From NCBI RefSeq assembly GCF_022346995.1, contig NZ_JAKRNM010000015.1, forward strand, positions 21,366 through 85,365: a DNA stretch of 64,000 bases. The letters run 5' to 3'. Positions 49,682-57,992 of this stretch are shown here, in pieces (the first letter of the stretch is position 1; each line of letters begins with the position of its first letter). The position numbers and the translations under genes are program-made. A model generated the notes under the pieces. That model was not told the DNA's origin. It searched no databases and saw nothing but the letters and a program-made list of their open reading frames with translations. The DNA comes from Paenibacillus sp. ACRRY. Lineage in GTDB: Bacteria > Bacillota > Bacilli > Paenibacillales > Paenibacillaceae.

Positions 49682-52045
49682 TTAAATGTTCTTCACGCGC
49701 AGAACCCGCATGGCGTTCAGAACGGCCAGGACCGTGACACCCACATCGGAGAAAACAGCTTCCCACATCGTAGCTATGCCGAACACTCCCAGCAGAAGGA
49801 AGATCACCTTAACGCCCAAGGCAAAACCGATATTTTGCCAGACAATCATTCGTGTCCGCTTCGCAATACGGATTGCGCTTGCCAGTCTGGATGGTTCATC
49901 CGTCATGATGACTACATCTGCTGCTTCGATGGCAGCATCGGAACCGAGTCCTCCCATGGCTACTCCCACATCTGCGCGAGCCAGTACAGGTGTATCGTTG
50001 ATGCCATCCCCGACAAACACCATTTTCTCCTTCGGAGACTTGCTCGCTTCGAGCTCTTCGAGCCGTTCTACTTTGTGCTGAGGCAGAAGTTCAGCGTATA
50101 CCTCATCGACTCCCAGCTGCTGTCCTACAGCTTCACCAACAGCTTTAGCATCACCTGTGAGCATGACTGTTTTGTGGATGCCAAGTTTCTTAAGGGCTTG
50201 AATCGCTGCCGCAGCATCATCCTTCACTTCATCTGCAATGATCAGATGGCCAGCATATGCGCCTGCTTCAGCAATGTGTACCACTGATCCTACCGTTTCT
50301 GGCTTAGTATAGGTAATACCCGCCTGTTCCATCAGTTTGGCGTTACCTGCCATCACTTCACGGCCATCCACACGGACTCTGATCCCATGCCCAGCAACCT
50401 CGTCATACCCCTCAACACCTAGTGTACGGATATCTTTGGCCCAGGCTGCACGAATGGATTCGGCGATGGGGTGATTCGATTGAGCCTCCGCGATCGCTGC
50501 GAGTTCCATCAGTTCACCTTCTGTACGTCCACCTTCCGGACGAATAGCCGTTACGTTGAACACACCTTTGGTTAGTGTACCCGTTTTATCGAAAACAACC
50601 ACTTTCACATCATTCAATGCTTCAAGGTAATTGCTGCCTTTCACCAGAATCCCGTTACGGGAAGCAGCTCCAATCCCGCCGAAGAATCCGAGTGGAATGG
50701 AAACCACCAGTGCGCATGGACAGGAGATGACCAGAAAGACCAGGGCGCGATAGATCCAATCGGCAAATGTTGCACCACTAAGCACGAGCGGAGGTACGAA
50801 CGCAATCAACGCTGCGAGAATAACGACGACTGGCGTGTAATAACGCGCAAATTTACTGATGAAATGTTCCGTCTTCGCTTTGCGGCTGCTGGCATTCTGC
50901 ACCAAATCCAGAATCTTGGATACCGTCGATTCTCCGAAGGTTTTGGTCACTTCAATCGTCAGCATACCGTTCTTATTCACAAAACCACTGAGTACATCAC
51001 TTCCGGGCTCCAGTTCCCGAGGTACGGATTCCCCTGTAAGAGCAGACGTGTCCACCATGGAATGTCCTGCCTTCACAATTCCATCAAGCGGAACCTTCTC
51101 ACCCGCACGGACAACGATGCGATCACCAATGCGTACATCTTCCGGTGACACACGCTTGGTCTCGTCGCCAGAACCGATCAGAATATTGGCATAGTCCGGG
51201 CGAATATCCATAAGCGACTGGATCGACTTGCGAGAGCGGTTAACTGCCATCCCCTGAAACAGCTCCCCAAGCTGATAAAAGAGCATGACCGCTACCCCTT
51301 CAGGATACTCACCAATGGCAAAAGCACCAATCGTCGCAACCGACATCAGAAAGTACTCGTCGAATACCTGACCACGAATGATGTTTTTGCACGCCTGGAG
51401 AACGATATCTCCTCCTGCGATCAGATAAGCGACTACATAGAGAGCGAGCTGTGCCCATCCGTCCAGTGGGGACCAGATAGCTGCAGCAAGGAGGGCAGAG
51501 CCGGCAGCAAGACGGGCAAGCAGCACCTTCGTCTGTCCTGCACCGTGCTCGTGCGAATGCCCGGCATGCGCATCATGACCATGGGAGTGACCGTGATCAT
51601 GCCCGGCATGACTGTAGTGATCATGCGCATGATTATGAGCACCATGACCATGGTGATGCGCTCCTTCATGATGATCATGGTCATGAGAATGACCCCCGTG
51701 ATCGTGACGGTGCCCTTCGGCTGCAGTTCCTGCATGTGTGTGCATACCGCCTTCCAATTGACCTTCCAGCCCTGCAGAAGCCTGATTGACAAGCGGTGGT
51801 CTCCCTTTTTCCGAGATGCGAATATGCGGCTCAAGCCGCAGGACCTTACGCTTCGCTTCTTCCAAAACTTGCTCATCCATATCGGAAGTCGTATGCACCA
51901 GCAAGGTTTTAGTTACGAAATTAACCGAGCAATCCTTAATACCCTTTATTTTTTTGACACCATTCTCAATCTTCAGCGCACAATTGGCACAATCCAATCC
52001 ATCCAGCAGCAGTTCCCTTTTCACCTGTTCCTGACCGGTTCCCAT
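49682..52045 (-). CDS. cadA: Heavy-metal-exporting P-type ATPase (Cd/Zn type) with His-rich loop
   Basis: 787-aa P1B-type ATPase. One N-terminal metal-binding domain (LDGLDCANCALKIENGV, CxxC) is followed by an extraordinary His/Asp/Gly-rich segment (about residues 95-175, some thirty His). Eight helices follow, the sixth with the CPC site (ISCPCALVVS), then DKTGTLTKG (phosphorylated Asp), TGDAKAVGEAV and GDGINDTPVLARADVG. The pattern fits Zn2+/Cd2+/Pb2+ export. ATG 52045 (AAGGGGAGAATTCAC) is chosen because the longer frame would run into the operator at 52101-52120. Divergent from the arsR-type gene, which most likely represses it. Confidence 0.93.
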   Translation of the reverse strand: MGTGQEQVKRELLLDGLDCANCALKIENGVKKIKGIKDCSVNFVTKTLLVHTTSDMDEQVLEEAKRKVLRLEPHIRISEKGRPPLVNQASAGLEGQLEGGMHTHAGTAAEGHRHDHGGHSHDHDHHEGAHHHGHGAHNHAHDHYSHAGHDHGHSHGHDAHAGHSHEHGAGQTKVLLARLAAGSALLAAAIWSPLDGWAQLALYVVAYLIAGGDIVLQACKNIIRGQVFDEYFLMSVATIGAFAIGEYPEGVAVMLFYQLGELFQGMAVNRSRKSIQSLMDIRPDYANILIGSGDETKRVSPEDVRIGDRIVVRAGEKVPLDGIVKAGHSMVDTSALTGESVPRELEPGSDVLSGFVNKNGMLTIEVTKTFGESTVSKILDLVQNASSRKAKTEHFISKFARYYTPVVVILAALIAFVPPLVLSGATFADWIYRALVFLVISCPCALVVSIPLGFFGGIGAASRNGILVKGSNYLEALNDVKVVVFDKTGTLTKGVFNVTAIRPEGGRTEGELMELAAIAEAQSNHPIAESIRAAWAKDIRTLGVEGYDEVAGHGIRVRVDGREVMAGNAKLMEQAGITYTKPETVGSVVHIAEAGAYAGHLIIADEVKDDAAAAIQALKKLGIHKTVMLTGDAKAVGEAVGQQLGVDEVYAELLPQHKVERLEELEASKSPKEKMVFVGDGINDTPVLARADVGVAMGGLGSDAAIEAADVVIMTDEPSRLASAIRIAKRTRMIVWQNIGFALGVKVIFLLLGVFGIATMWEAVFSDVGVTVLAVLNAMRVLRVKNI

Positions 52046-52100
52046 GTGAATTCTCCCCTTTGCAGTTCGAAGCAGCTTGAATATTTTAATTAAAATTAAT

Positions 52101-52120
52101 ATATGAGCAATCATTCATAT
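52101..52120. promoter_or_regulatory. SmtB/CadC-type operator ATATGAGCAATCATTCATAT
   Basis: Inverted repeat ATATGA(g)...(t)TCATAT in the 227-bp divergent gap, close to the cadA start. Layout and sequence fit sites of ArsR/SmtB metal repressors. Confidence 0.65.
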
Positions 52121-52272
52121 GTTTGATTAACCCTATTATATGCACGCCTAAACTGTAGTGTCAACGATCGATGATGATTTTACAGACAGAATATGCTAAT
52201 AGTAATCATTTCGCTTTAGACGTTTTTTGGATATAATAGGCGTATAGTTGCTAGCATAGGCGGTGATAGGAA

Positions 52273-52644
52273 ATGGAACAACCGGTTAAAGCGCCAGCGG
52301 ATTGTGATGCGGCCTGCTCGGGAACGGAAGCGGACGTAGAGTCTATCCGCACTTCCCTTATTGATCGGGAGACTTCTTCCGAGATGGCGGATTGGTTCAA
52401 GGCGTTCAGTGACCCAACCCGACTACGTATTATTGATGCGCTGTTGCAGAAGGAATTATGTGTACATGATCTGACGGTGCTGCTTGATATGGGACAGTCG
52501 GCCATTTCACACCAGCTGCGTTCACTCCGCAACATGCGGATCGTCAAGCGTCGCAAGGAAGGCAAGACGGTGTATTATTCTCTGGATGATACGCATATTG
52601 AGCAAATCTTCCTGCAAACGCTCCAGCATATTAAACATGGCTAG
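52273..52644 (+). CDS. ArsR/SmtB family metal-responsive repressor (CadC/CzrA-like)
   Basis: 123-aa winged-helix repressor: MADWFKAFSDPTRLRIIDALL, ELCVHDLTVLLDMGQSAISHQLRSLRNMRIVKRRKEGKTVYYSL. Two potential metal sites are visible. The N-terminal CDAAC together with LCVHD resembles CadC's alpha3N thiolate site (its CVCDL reads CVHDL, losing one Cys). The C-terminal DDTHIEQIFLQTLQHIKH matches the alpha5 zinc site of SmtB/CzrA. So it probably senses Zn(II) and perhaps Cd(II)/Pb(II). Divergent from cadA, its likely target. Start ATG at 52273, site AGGCGGTGATAGGAA. Confidence 0.9.
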   Translation: MEQPVKAPADCDAACSGTEADVESIRTSLIDRETSSEMADWFKAFSDPTRLRIIDALLQKELCVHDLTVLLDMGQSAISHQLRSLRNMRIVKRRKEGKTVYYSLDDTHIEQIFLQTLQHIKHG

Positions 52645-52666
52645 GCGTAAGCCAGCCTGTTCAGAC

Positions 52667-52715
52667 AAAGAGAACCCCCGTCTTTCGGCCATTGCCGATG
52701 ACAGGGGTTCTCTTT
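52667..52715. terminator. Bidirectional terminator between arsR-type and AI-2E transporter genes
   Basis: AGAGAACCCC...GGGGTTCTCT stem with inner CGGCCATTGCCG pairing; T-rich on both sides. Serves both convergent genes. Confidence 0.85.
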
Positions 52716-52748
52716 CGTTAAGGGTACCGTTTTCCACATGCAGTAACC

Positions 52749-53915
52749 CTACAGTAAATTGTTATTATTCGGATCATACAGACCAGATCGGCTCTTGAAC
52801 CAGTTAAAGATGTGGGATACACAGACCTTGAGCACCGCATAACCCGGAACGGCCAGCAGAATGCCCACCACACCGAACAGATTGCCTGATGTCAGAATGA
52901 CAAAGATAATCGTAATCGGATGAATTTTGAGCGTTTTGCCCATAATCTGCGGAGAGATAAACTTGCCTTCAATCAGCTGCACAATCGTCCATACCGCCAC
53001 CATTTTCAACAGCATCACTGGAGAAGTCACCAGTGCCACAATCAGTGCAGGCGTGATGGCAATTGCAGGTCCCAGATACGGCACCACGCTGGTAAAGGAA
53101 GCGATAATGGCCAGAATCAGTGCGTAATCCAGTCCAATGATCATATAACCGATATAGAGCAGGATACCGATACAGAAGCTCACGATAATTTGTCCGCGAA
53201 TAAAGGAACTGATCTGGTGGTTAATGTCGTGAAGTACCTCCATGGCACCCGTACGGCTTTTGATCGGAAGAAACGACAGGATCTTCTCCGGAAGCTTCTT
53301 CCCGTCCTTAAGCAGGTAGAACAGAATAAATGGCACCGTTACAATGGATAATACCGTTTCGGTAAAAGCTCCAAGGAAACCGCCGAGTTTGTTCCAGGTG
53401 GAATTCAAAATCTCTGTTGCTTTCTCGGAGATCGTTCCCCACCAGTCCTGCCAGTTCATGTTCACCGTTTCCTGGACCTGACTGAACAGCTGACTGCCCG
53501 TAAGCTCCTCGAACTGCTGTCTGACATTTTCACTATACATCGGGAAATTGGCGATAAGCCCCATAATCTGATTGCGGAGCACTGGAATGACTGCCAATAC
53601 AACAACCGTCAAAATGCCGCCAATCGCGAGGTAAAGGATCAGTATCGACCATCCGCGCTTAATCTTCCACTTTTCCATCACATCCACCAGCGGATTCAGC
53701 AGATAGTAGAGGATTCCAGACAGAATGATAGGCAGTACAATCGTCTTGATTAGCACCGCAATCGGATGTAGAACAAAGGATATCTTCGTTAGCACCATCA
53801 CGTTTAATCCGACCAGCAGCAGAATCAGCAGAAATAGGACAAACTTGTTGTTCAGAAAAAACCGCTTAAACCGATCCGGCCAAATGCGGGGTTGTTCGGG
53901 TTGCTCCATGGGCAT
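52749..53915 (-). CDS. AI-2E family transporter (YueF/TqsA-like)
   Basis: 388-aa membrane protein with about eight hydrophobic helices. Family motifs: LPIILSGILYYLLNPLVDVMEKWKI, FILFYLLKDGKKLPEKILSFLP, ASFTSVVPYLGPAIAITPALIVAL, and the C-terminal ISPQIMGKTLKIHPITIIFVIL. Despite the name, members export varied substrates; autoinducer-2 transport is proven for few. ATG 53915 follows GAGAGGAAGAC; the frame upstream to 54005 is unsupported. Single gene, convergent with the arsR-type gene. Confidence 0.88.
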   Translation of the reverse strand: MPMEQPEQPRIWPDRFKRFFLNNKFVLFLLILLLVGLNVMVLTKISFVLHPIAVLIKTIVLPIILSGILYYLLNPLVDVMEKWKIKRGWSILILYLAIGGILTVVVLAVIPVLRNQIMGLIANFPMYSENVRQQFEELTGSQLFSQVQETVNMNWQDWWGTISEKATEILNSTWNKLGGFLGAFTETVLSIVTVPFILFYLLKDGKKLPEKILSFLPIKSRTGAMEVLHDINHQISSFIRGQIIVSFCIGILLYIGYMIIGLDYALILAIIASFTSVVPYLGPAIAITPALIVALVTSPVMLLKMVAVWTIVQLIEGKFISPQIMGKTLKIHPITIIFVILTSGNLFGVVGILLAVPGYAVLKVCVSHIFNWFKSRSGLYDPNNNNLL

Positions 53916-54140
53916 GTCTTCCTCTCTTATGTATCTGATCATGATAAAAAAATAAGCTTTCATACTGCATGCCTCATGCACATGCGAATAAAGAAACTTG
54001 TACAAGCCAACATATGTATAATGCTCTTGGTTTATACGTACGGCTCTTTTAACCGTTTCAAAATAGACCGTAATGTCATTTTACCCTAAAAAATCAGAAC
54101 TGCCTCATATATTCATTGAGATGGGTTCTTGATAAGAGAA

Positions 54141-54171
54141 AACGGACCGCCTCTTGCGAGGACGACCCGTT
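54141..54171 (-). terminator. Terminator of the LLM oxidoreductase gene
   Basis: Minus strand AACGGGTCGTCCTC GCAA GAGGCGGTCCGTT followed by TTCTCTT. Confidence 0.75.
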
Positions 54172-54213
54172 ATTGAATTCAATATTTTATTCCTTGTTCA
54201 TGTGCCGTTAAAG

Positions 54214-55248
54214 TTATGCCTTACCCGCCAATTGTGCGATCAATTCATAAGAATGCAGACGTGCCTGATGGTCATAAATCATGGATGTAATAATAAGCTC
54301 ATCCGCTTGCGTCTGGGCAATAAAGGATTCAAGCTGTCCACGTACCGTCTCGGGTGAGCCGTTAACAGCAGCTTTCAGCGTCTGTTCCACTCCAGCTCTC
54401 TCGCGGTCGGTCCATTTGCCTTCCATATCAGCTGGTGGCTGTACCAGTCCGGTAGTCCCGCGGATGATGTTCAGGAACTGCTGCTGCATCGTTGTGCCGA
54501 GCCATGCTGCTTCTTCATCCGTATCTGCAACAACTGCATTCACACCTACAATAACATGCGGCTCCTTCAGTGTGTCGGAGGGCTGGAAGCTGCTTCGATA
54601 TGTTTCAAGCGCAATGCGAGTATAATCTGGCGAGAAGTGGCTGGCAAACGCAAACGGTAATCCGAGCCGCCCTGCCAAACGTGCACTGAAATCACTGGAA
54701 CCGAGCAGGTAAATTGGAATGTTCAACCCTTCACCCGGCACCGCACGAACAGGTGCATGATAGGAAGTAGCCGATGCATCAAAGTACGCTCTAAGCTCAG
54801 CCAGCAATTCCGGGAAGTCTTCTCCGCTGTTCAGATCTTTGCGCAGTGCAAGAGATGTACGGCGGTCACTACCTGGTGCACGGCCCAATCCAAGATCGAT
54901 ACGGCCTGGATACAGGGATTCCAGTGTACCGAACTGCTCGGCAATAACGAGTGGTGCATGGTTGGGCAGCATGATGCCACCGGAACCGAGACGAATCGTG
55001 TTCGTGCCACTTGCCAGGTATCCGATCACTACGGATGTCGCGGAAGAAGCAATACCGGGCATATTATGATGCTCAGCTACCCAGTAGCGATGGTATCCCC
55101 ACCCCTCCGCATGCTGTGCCAGATCCAGACTGTTACGGAGCGCGTCAGCAGGTGTAGCACCTACAACGACAGGAGCCAGATCCAGGATGGACAGTTTAAC
55201 GTCGCTAATATGTTGTTTATGGGATGAAACTTGGTTATCCGTAGTCAT
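54214..55248 (-). CDS. LLM class flavin-dependent oxidoreductase (luciferase-like)
   Basis: 344-aa protein of the bacterial luciferase-like monooxygenase family. Motifs: LDLAQHAEGWGYHRYWVAEHHNMPGIA, IRLGSGGIMLPNHAPLVIAEQFGTL, and LDLGLGRAPGSDR (FMN site). Resembles the YddN/YwcH type that lacks the luciferase insertion; the substrate is unknown. ATG 55248 has AAAGGAG eleven bases upstream; the longer frame overlaps the palindrome at 55284-55297 and is rejected. Downstream of an ArsR-type gene on the same strand. Confidence 0.88.
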   Translation of the reverse strand: MTTDNQVSSHKQHISDVKLSILDLAPVVVGATPADALRNSLDLAQHAEGWGYHRYWVAEHHNMPGIASSATSVVIGYLASGTNTIRLGSGGIMLPNHAPLVIAEQFGTLESLYPGRIDLGLGRAPGSDRRTSLALRKDLNSGEDFPELLAELRAYFDASATSYHAPVRAVPGEGLNIPIYLLGSSDFSARLAGRLGLPFAFASHFSPDYTRIALETYRSSFQPSDTLKEPHVIVGVNAVVADTDEEAAWLGTTMQQQFLNIIRGTTGLVQPPADMEGKWTDRERAGVEQTLKAAVNGSPETVRGQLESFIAQTQADELIITSMIYDHQARLHSYELIAQLAGKA

Positions 55249-55283
55249 TATGAGAAGTTCTCCTTTGGTGAAATATATTTTTG

Positions 55284-55297
55284 TATATCCAGATATA
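55284..55297. promoter_or_regulatory. Palindrome TATATC-CA-GATATA before the LLM gene
   Basis: Perfect 6-2-6 inverted repeat 36 bp upstream of the start, in an AT-rich promoter-like stretch. Candidate operator for the neighbouring ArsR-type regulator. Confidence 0.45.
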
Positions 55298-55407
55298 TAG
55301 ATGTAAAAACACATAGAAATAGGATATACAGCAGTGTACTTCGCCGTTTACATCCGGACGGAATCCCCGCCTGCAGCTGCATTCTTGCTTCCGTCCTGGC
55401 GTCCGGC

Positions 55408-55719
55408 TTATAACTCGTGCTGTACATACTCGGCAAATTGACGAATGGTTTCTTCGTTGCGGCGATAATACGTCCACTGGCCCCTGCGCTCGGAGAGCAG
55501 CAGCCCGGCTTTGAGCATGGTCAGCAAATAACTGGATATGACGGATTGAGCCAATCCAGCCTTCATCTGAATGGTTCCGACACAGATCCCGCTCTTCCCT
55601 CCATCCGGATGTTGAGACAATTCCAGAGGTGAGAAATGCTGCTCCGGATCTTTGAGCCATGACAGTATCTGCCTGCGTGTCTCGTTGGACAAAGCTTTAA
55701 ATATGAGTATAGGTTCCAT
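55408..55719 (-). CDS. ArsR family transcriptional regulator
   Basis: 103-aa winged helix: EPILIFKALSNETRRQILSWLKDP, GLAQSVISSYLLTMLKAGLLLSERRGQWTYYRRNEETIRQF. The conserved metal-binding ELCVCDL is missing; one Cys sits in GGKSGICVGTIQMK. A redox or non-metal signal is thus likely, as in YodB-free ArsR oxidant sensors. The ATG at 55719 is the natural start, although GGGGG lies rather far upstream. Next to the LLM oxidoreductase gene, 160 nt downstream, which it may control. Confidence 0.85.
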   Translation of the reverse strand: MEPILIFKALSNETRRQILSWLKDPEQHFSPLELSQHPDGGKSGICVGTIQMKAGLAQSVISSYLLTMLKAGLLLSERRGQWTYYRRNEETIRQFAEYVQHEL

Positions 55720-55759
55720 GGGTTGATTATACCCCCTTTCTTGTATTTTGCAAACCAAA

Positions 55760-55788
55760 CAGGTCGATTCATCATGCGAATCGACCTG
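55760..55788 (-). terminator. Terminator of the quinone/azoreductase gene
   Basis: CAGGTCGATTC ATCATGC GAATCGACCTG, perfect 11-bp stem, followed on the minus strand by TTTGGTTTG. Confidence 0.75.
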
Positions 55789-55810
55789 CCAAATGTTGCA
55801 TCAGTATTCG

Positions 55811-56392
55811 TTAGAATTTGGTGCTTACCGTTTGCTTCACTTGCTCCAACATGGATTGATAAGCCGCAGCATCCAGATATCCGATACTGCCAAAGAATAA
55901 ATGATCCACGGATTCAATGCCTACGAAATCAAAGATTCCGACATCGGAGGTCATTTTCATACCGGCAGTCATGCCAATTTGGTCATATATGTCACTAGGT
56001 GTTCCGTGAGTATTGATAATCAGTCCTTTTTTGCCTGTTAACAGTTTCTCGATCCCTGCTTCGCCTGACGCATAAGCAAATCCGTAAGCGAATACCCGGT
56101 CAACGTACCCTTTCAAAATTGCCGGCAGCCCAGTCCACCAGATTGGGTAGATAAACGTAATTGCATCGGCATCTGTGATAAACTTCTGCTCTGTCGCAAT
56201 ATCCTGTGGATTCTGTCCTGCTCGCATGGATGCCGTGTCAGCTGCGCTCAATACAGGCTGAAATTCCAGGGCATACAGATCACGAACAACAACCTCATGA
56301 CCTTGGGTTTCAAGTTCTTCTACAGCTGTGTTCAGAATGGCGCGATTGAAGCTGTCTGCGTGGGGATGTGCATATACGATAAGATGTTTCAT
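55811..56392 (-). CDS. Flavodoxin-fold NAD(P)H quinone/azo-reductase
   Basis: 193-aa FMN oxidoreductase of the NQO1/MdaB/KefF-like family: MKHLIVYAHPHADSFNRAIL (phosphate loop), DADAITFIYPIWWTGLPAILKGYVDRVFAYGFAY (flavin-binding core), and GLIINTHGTPSDIYDQIG. Two-electron reduction of quinones or azo compounds prevents redox cycling. ATG 56392 has GGAGGTACTTTATT. Lies behind a 20-bp palindrome (56468-56487) and the marR gene on the same strand, forming a quinone-response pair like mhqR-regulated genes in Bacillus. Confidence 0.88.
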   Translation of the reverse strand: MKHLIVYAHPHADSFNRAILNTAVEELETQGHEVVVRDLYALEFQPVLSAADTASMRAGQNPQDIATEQKFITDADAITFIYPIWWTGLPAILKGYVDRVFAYGFAYASGEAGIEKLLTGKKGLIINTHGTPSDIYDQIGMTAGMKMTSDVGIFDFVGIESVDHLFFGSIGYLDAAAYQSMLEQVKQTVSTKF

Positions 56393-56467
56393 AATAAAGT
56401 ACCTCCAGGTTTTTGTTATATTATGTTGCTGCATAGTGAAGCAATTGATACTTGCTTAGATAGGGAG

Positions 56468-56487
56468 AAACATAGATATCTATGTTT
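56468..56487. promoter_or_regulatory. 20-bp palindrome AAACATAGATATCTATGTTT
   Basis: Perfect palindrome between the marR stop and the reductase start. Its core ATAGAT/ATCTAT recurs in the marR promoter (56947-56962). Candidate MarR operator controlling the reductase. Confidence 0.75.
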
Positions 56488-56512
56488 TAGTCCAAAAAAT
56501 TTTTTTCTTTTT

Positions 56513-56935
56513 TTACAGCTTATGAACGATTCCAATCAACAGACTTTCCAGCTGTTCCGCTTGCTCATCCGTCATACCACCATAGACCATGTCCTGAATC
56601 GTCTCCGATACTTGTTCAAAAATGGGCTTAAGCTGCCGTCCTTGCTCCGTGAGGCGAATCAACGTCACCCGGCTGTCTTCCGCACTCTTGCTGCGTTCCA
56701 CATAGCCCAGCTTCTCCAGCTTGTTCACAAGCACGGTCACCGTTGGTTGTGTGCGATGAACACGTTCGGCCAGCATCTTGATGGACAGTGAATCTTCACG
56801 GTACAAAAACATCAGAATGTCGCCATGGGATGGAACAATCCCCGTAACGTCGTGCTGCTCCAGTTCCTGAACAATGCGTTTGTTTACATGATCCCTGATC
56901 CTTGCGATTAGTGCAATTGCATTATATTTTGGCAT
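56513..56935 (-). CDS. MarR family transcriptional regulator (probably leaderless mRNA)
   Basis: 140-aa MarR repressor: SHGDILMFLYREDSLSIKMLAERVHRTQPTVTVLVNKLEKLGYVERSKSAEDSRVTLIRLT core, flanked by dimerisation helices; no cysteines. ATG 56935 is chosen because TATAAT (56942-56947) lies immediately upstream. A -35 TTGCTT (56965-56970) at 17-bp spacing places the start of transcription on the A of this ATG. The longer frame to 56956 would begin upstream of the -10 box. No ribosome binding site, consistent with a leaderless message. An operator-like repeat sits between -35 and -10, so autorepression is likely; the downstream reductase carries the same palindrome. Confidence 0.88.
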   Translation of the reverse strand: MPKYNAIALIARIRDHVNKRIVQELEQHDVTGIVPSHGDILMFLYREDSLSIKMLAERVHRTQPTVTVLVNKLEKLGYVERSKSAEDSRVTLIRLTEQGRQLKPIFEQVSETIQDMVYGGMTDEQAEQLESLLIGIVHKL

Positions 56936-56941
56936 GTCCCC

Positions 56942-56970
56942 ATTATACATAGACATCTATATATAAGCAA
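56942..56970 (-). promoter_or_regulatory. marR promoter with operator in the spacer
   Basis: Minus strand TTGCTT (56965-56970), 17 bp, TATAAT (56942-56947). The spacer holds ATAGA-TG-TCTAT (56949-56960), related to the palindrome at 56468-56487. Confidence 0.75.
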
Positions 56971-57016
56971 GCCTTATTTCTATAAAAGTTCTCAATAAAC
57001 GTTGGCATTTACAAAA

Positions 57017-57049
57017 GTAGCCCCTGCTACCTCCTTGATGTAACAGGGG
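57017..57049 (-). terminator. Terminator of the nitroreductase gene
   Basis: CCCCTGCTAC...GTAACAGGGG stem (one mismatch); minus strand continues CTACTTTTG. Confidence 0.6.
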
Positions 57050-57081
57050 AGATAACCGAGGCTTACTTCGGATGATATTAA

Positions 57082-57759
57082 TTACTCAATCCATTGTGTA
57101 ATCTTGTCCAGAGGCTGCCGAGACTTCTCACGTTTAGGTTCCTCTACACGATAGCCAAAAGCCGCCATCATCGAAATGTCCCACGCTCCATCTTCCAGTA
57201 AACCTTCTTCTTCAAGAATACGATGTACATCCTGGTAGCTGAAACCTTCAATCGGGCAAGAATCGATGCCAATAAGAGCTGCCGAGGTCATCATATTGCC
57301 GAGTGCAATGTAAGTCTGTTTGGATGCCCAATCGAATAGCGTTTTTGGGTTCTCCAGCAGACGCTGGTTGTTTTGAAAATTTCCATATGCCGCACTTGTT
57401 AACTCAAACACATCATCCGGCATGCCCTTAATCTCTTTGAGCATGTACTCCGCATAAGGAGAGTTATAACTTGCATCAGTCCGGGCCAGGATGACTACGA
57501 AATGGCTCGCCGTTGCCAATTGCTTCTGAGCCCCAGAGGATACTTCAGACAAACGCTGGCGAAGCTCTGGTTTTTGCACAATCAAAAACTTCCATGGCTC
57601 GAATCCGATTGAGCTCGGTGATAACCTTCCTGTTTCTAGGATAAACTCAAAATCTGCCTCCGTAATTTTGCGTGAAGCATCAAATACCTTTGTCGCATGC
57701 CGGAAATGATACGCGTTCAAAATTTCTTCCTTTTTCATTGCTTGTGTTGTAGGCTCCAT
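57082..57759 (-). CDS. Nitroreductase family protein (NfsB-like)
   Basis: About 225-aa FMN-dependent NAD(P)H nitroreductase/dihydropteridine-reductase-like protein: FRHATKVFDASRKITEADFEFILETGRLSPSSIGFEPWKFLIVQ (FMN phosphate site), KQTYIALGNMMTSAALIGIDSCPIEGF (dimer core) and MMAAFGYRVEEPKREKSR (C-terminal flavin contact). Start ATG 57759 has GGAG close by; a second ATG seven codons in is also possible. Single gene. Confidence 0.88.
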   Translation of the reverse strand: MEPTTQAMKKEEILNAYHFRHATKVFDASRKITEADFEFILETGRLSPSSIGFEPWKFLIVQKPELRQRLSEVSSGAQKQLATASHFVVILARTDASYNSPYAEYMLKEIKGMPDDVFELTSAAYGNFQNNQRLLENPKTLFDWASKQTYIALGNMMTSAALIGIDSCPIEGFSYQDVHRILEEEGLLEDGAWDISMMAAFGYRVEEPKREKSRQPLDKITQWIE

Positions 57760-57992
57760 GAAACTCCACGTCCTTCTCATATGTTTTTGGGTTGTATGCT
57801 GCACCATTGGTGTCTTCGTTAATTATCGTTTGCTTGAGTATTAGTTTAGAACCTATAGCCATAAAATAAAAGTACGCACATTATTGTTTCTCAGTTTCTA
57901 AAAGTAAGTATTGTGTAATTATATATACAAAAAGAGCCACTTCGAGAATATGATTGTTCTCCTGGGCGGCATGTTTCTATACCCTGTATGCT

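Noticed and set aside
51545..52093. Met/Ile-rich 182-codon frame opposite cadA
   Set aside because: Mirror image of the His-rich codons (CAT/CAC read as ATG/GTG). No independent evidence.
52101..52114. Upstream start for cadA at 52114
   Set aside because: It lies inside the metal-repressor palindrome and has no ribosome binding site; ATG 52045 has AAGGGGAG in front and matches the family N-terminus.
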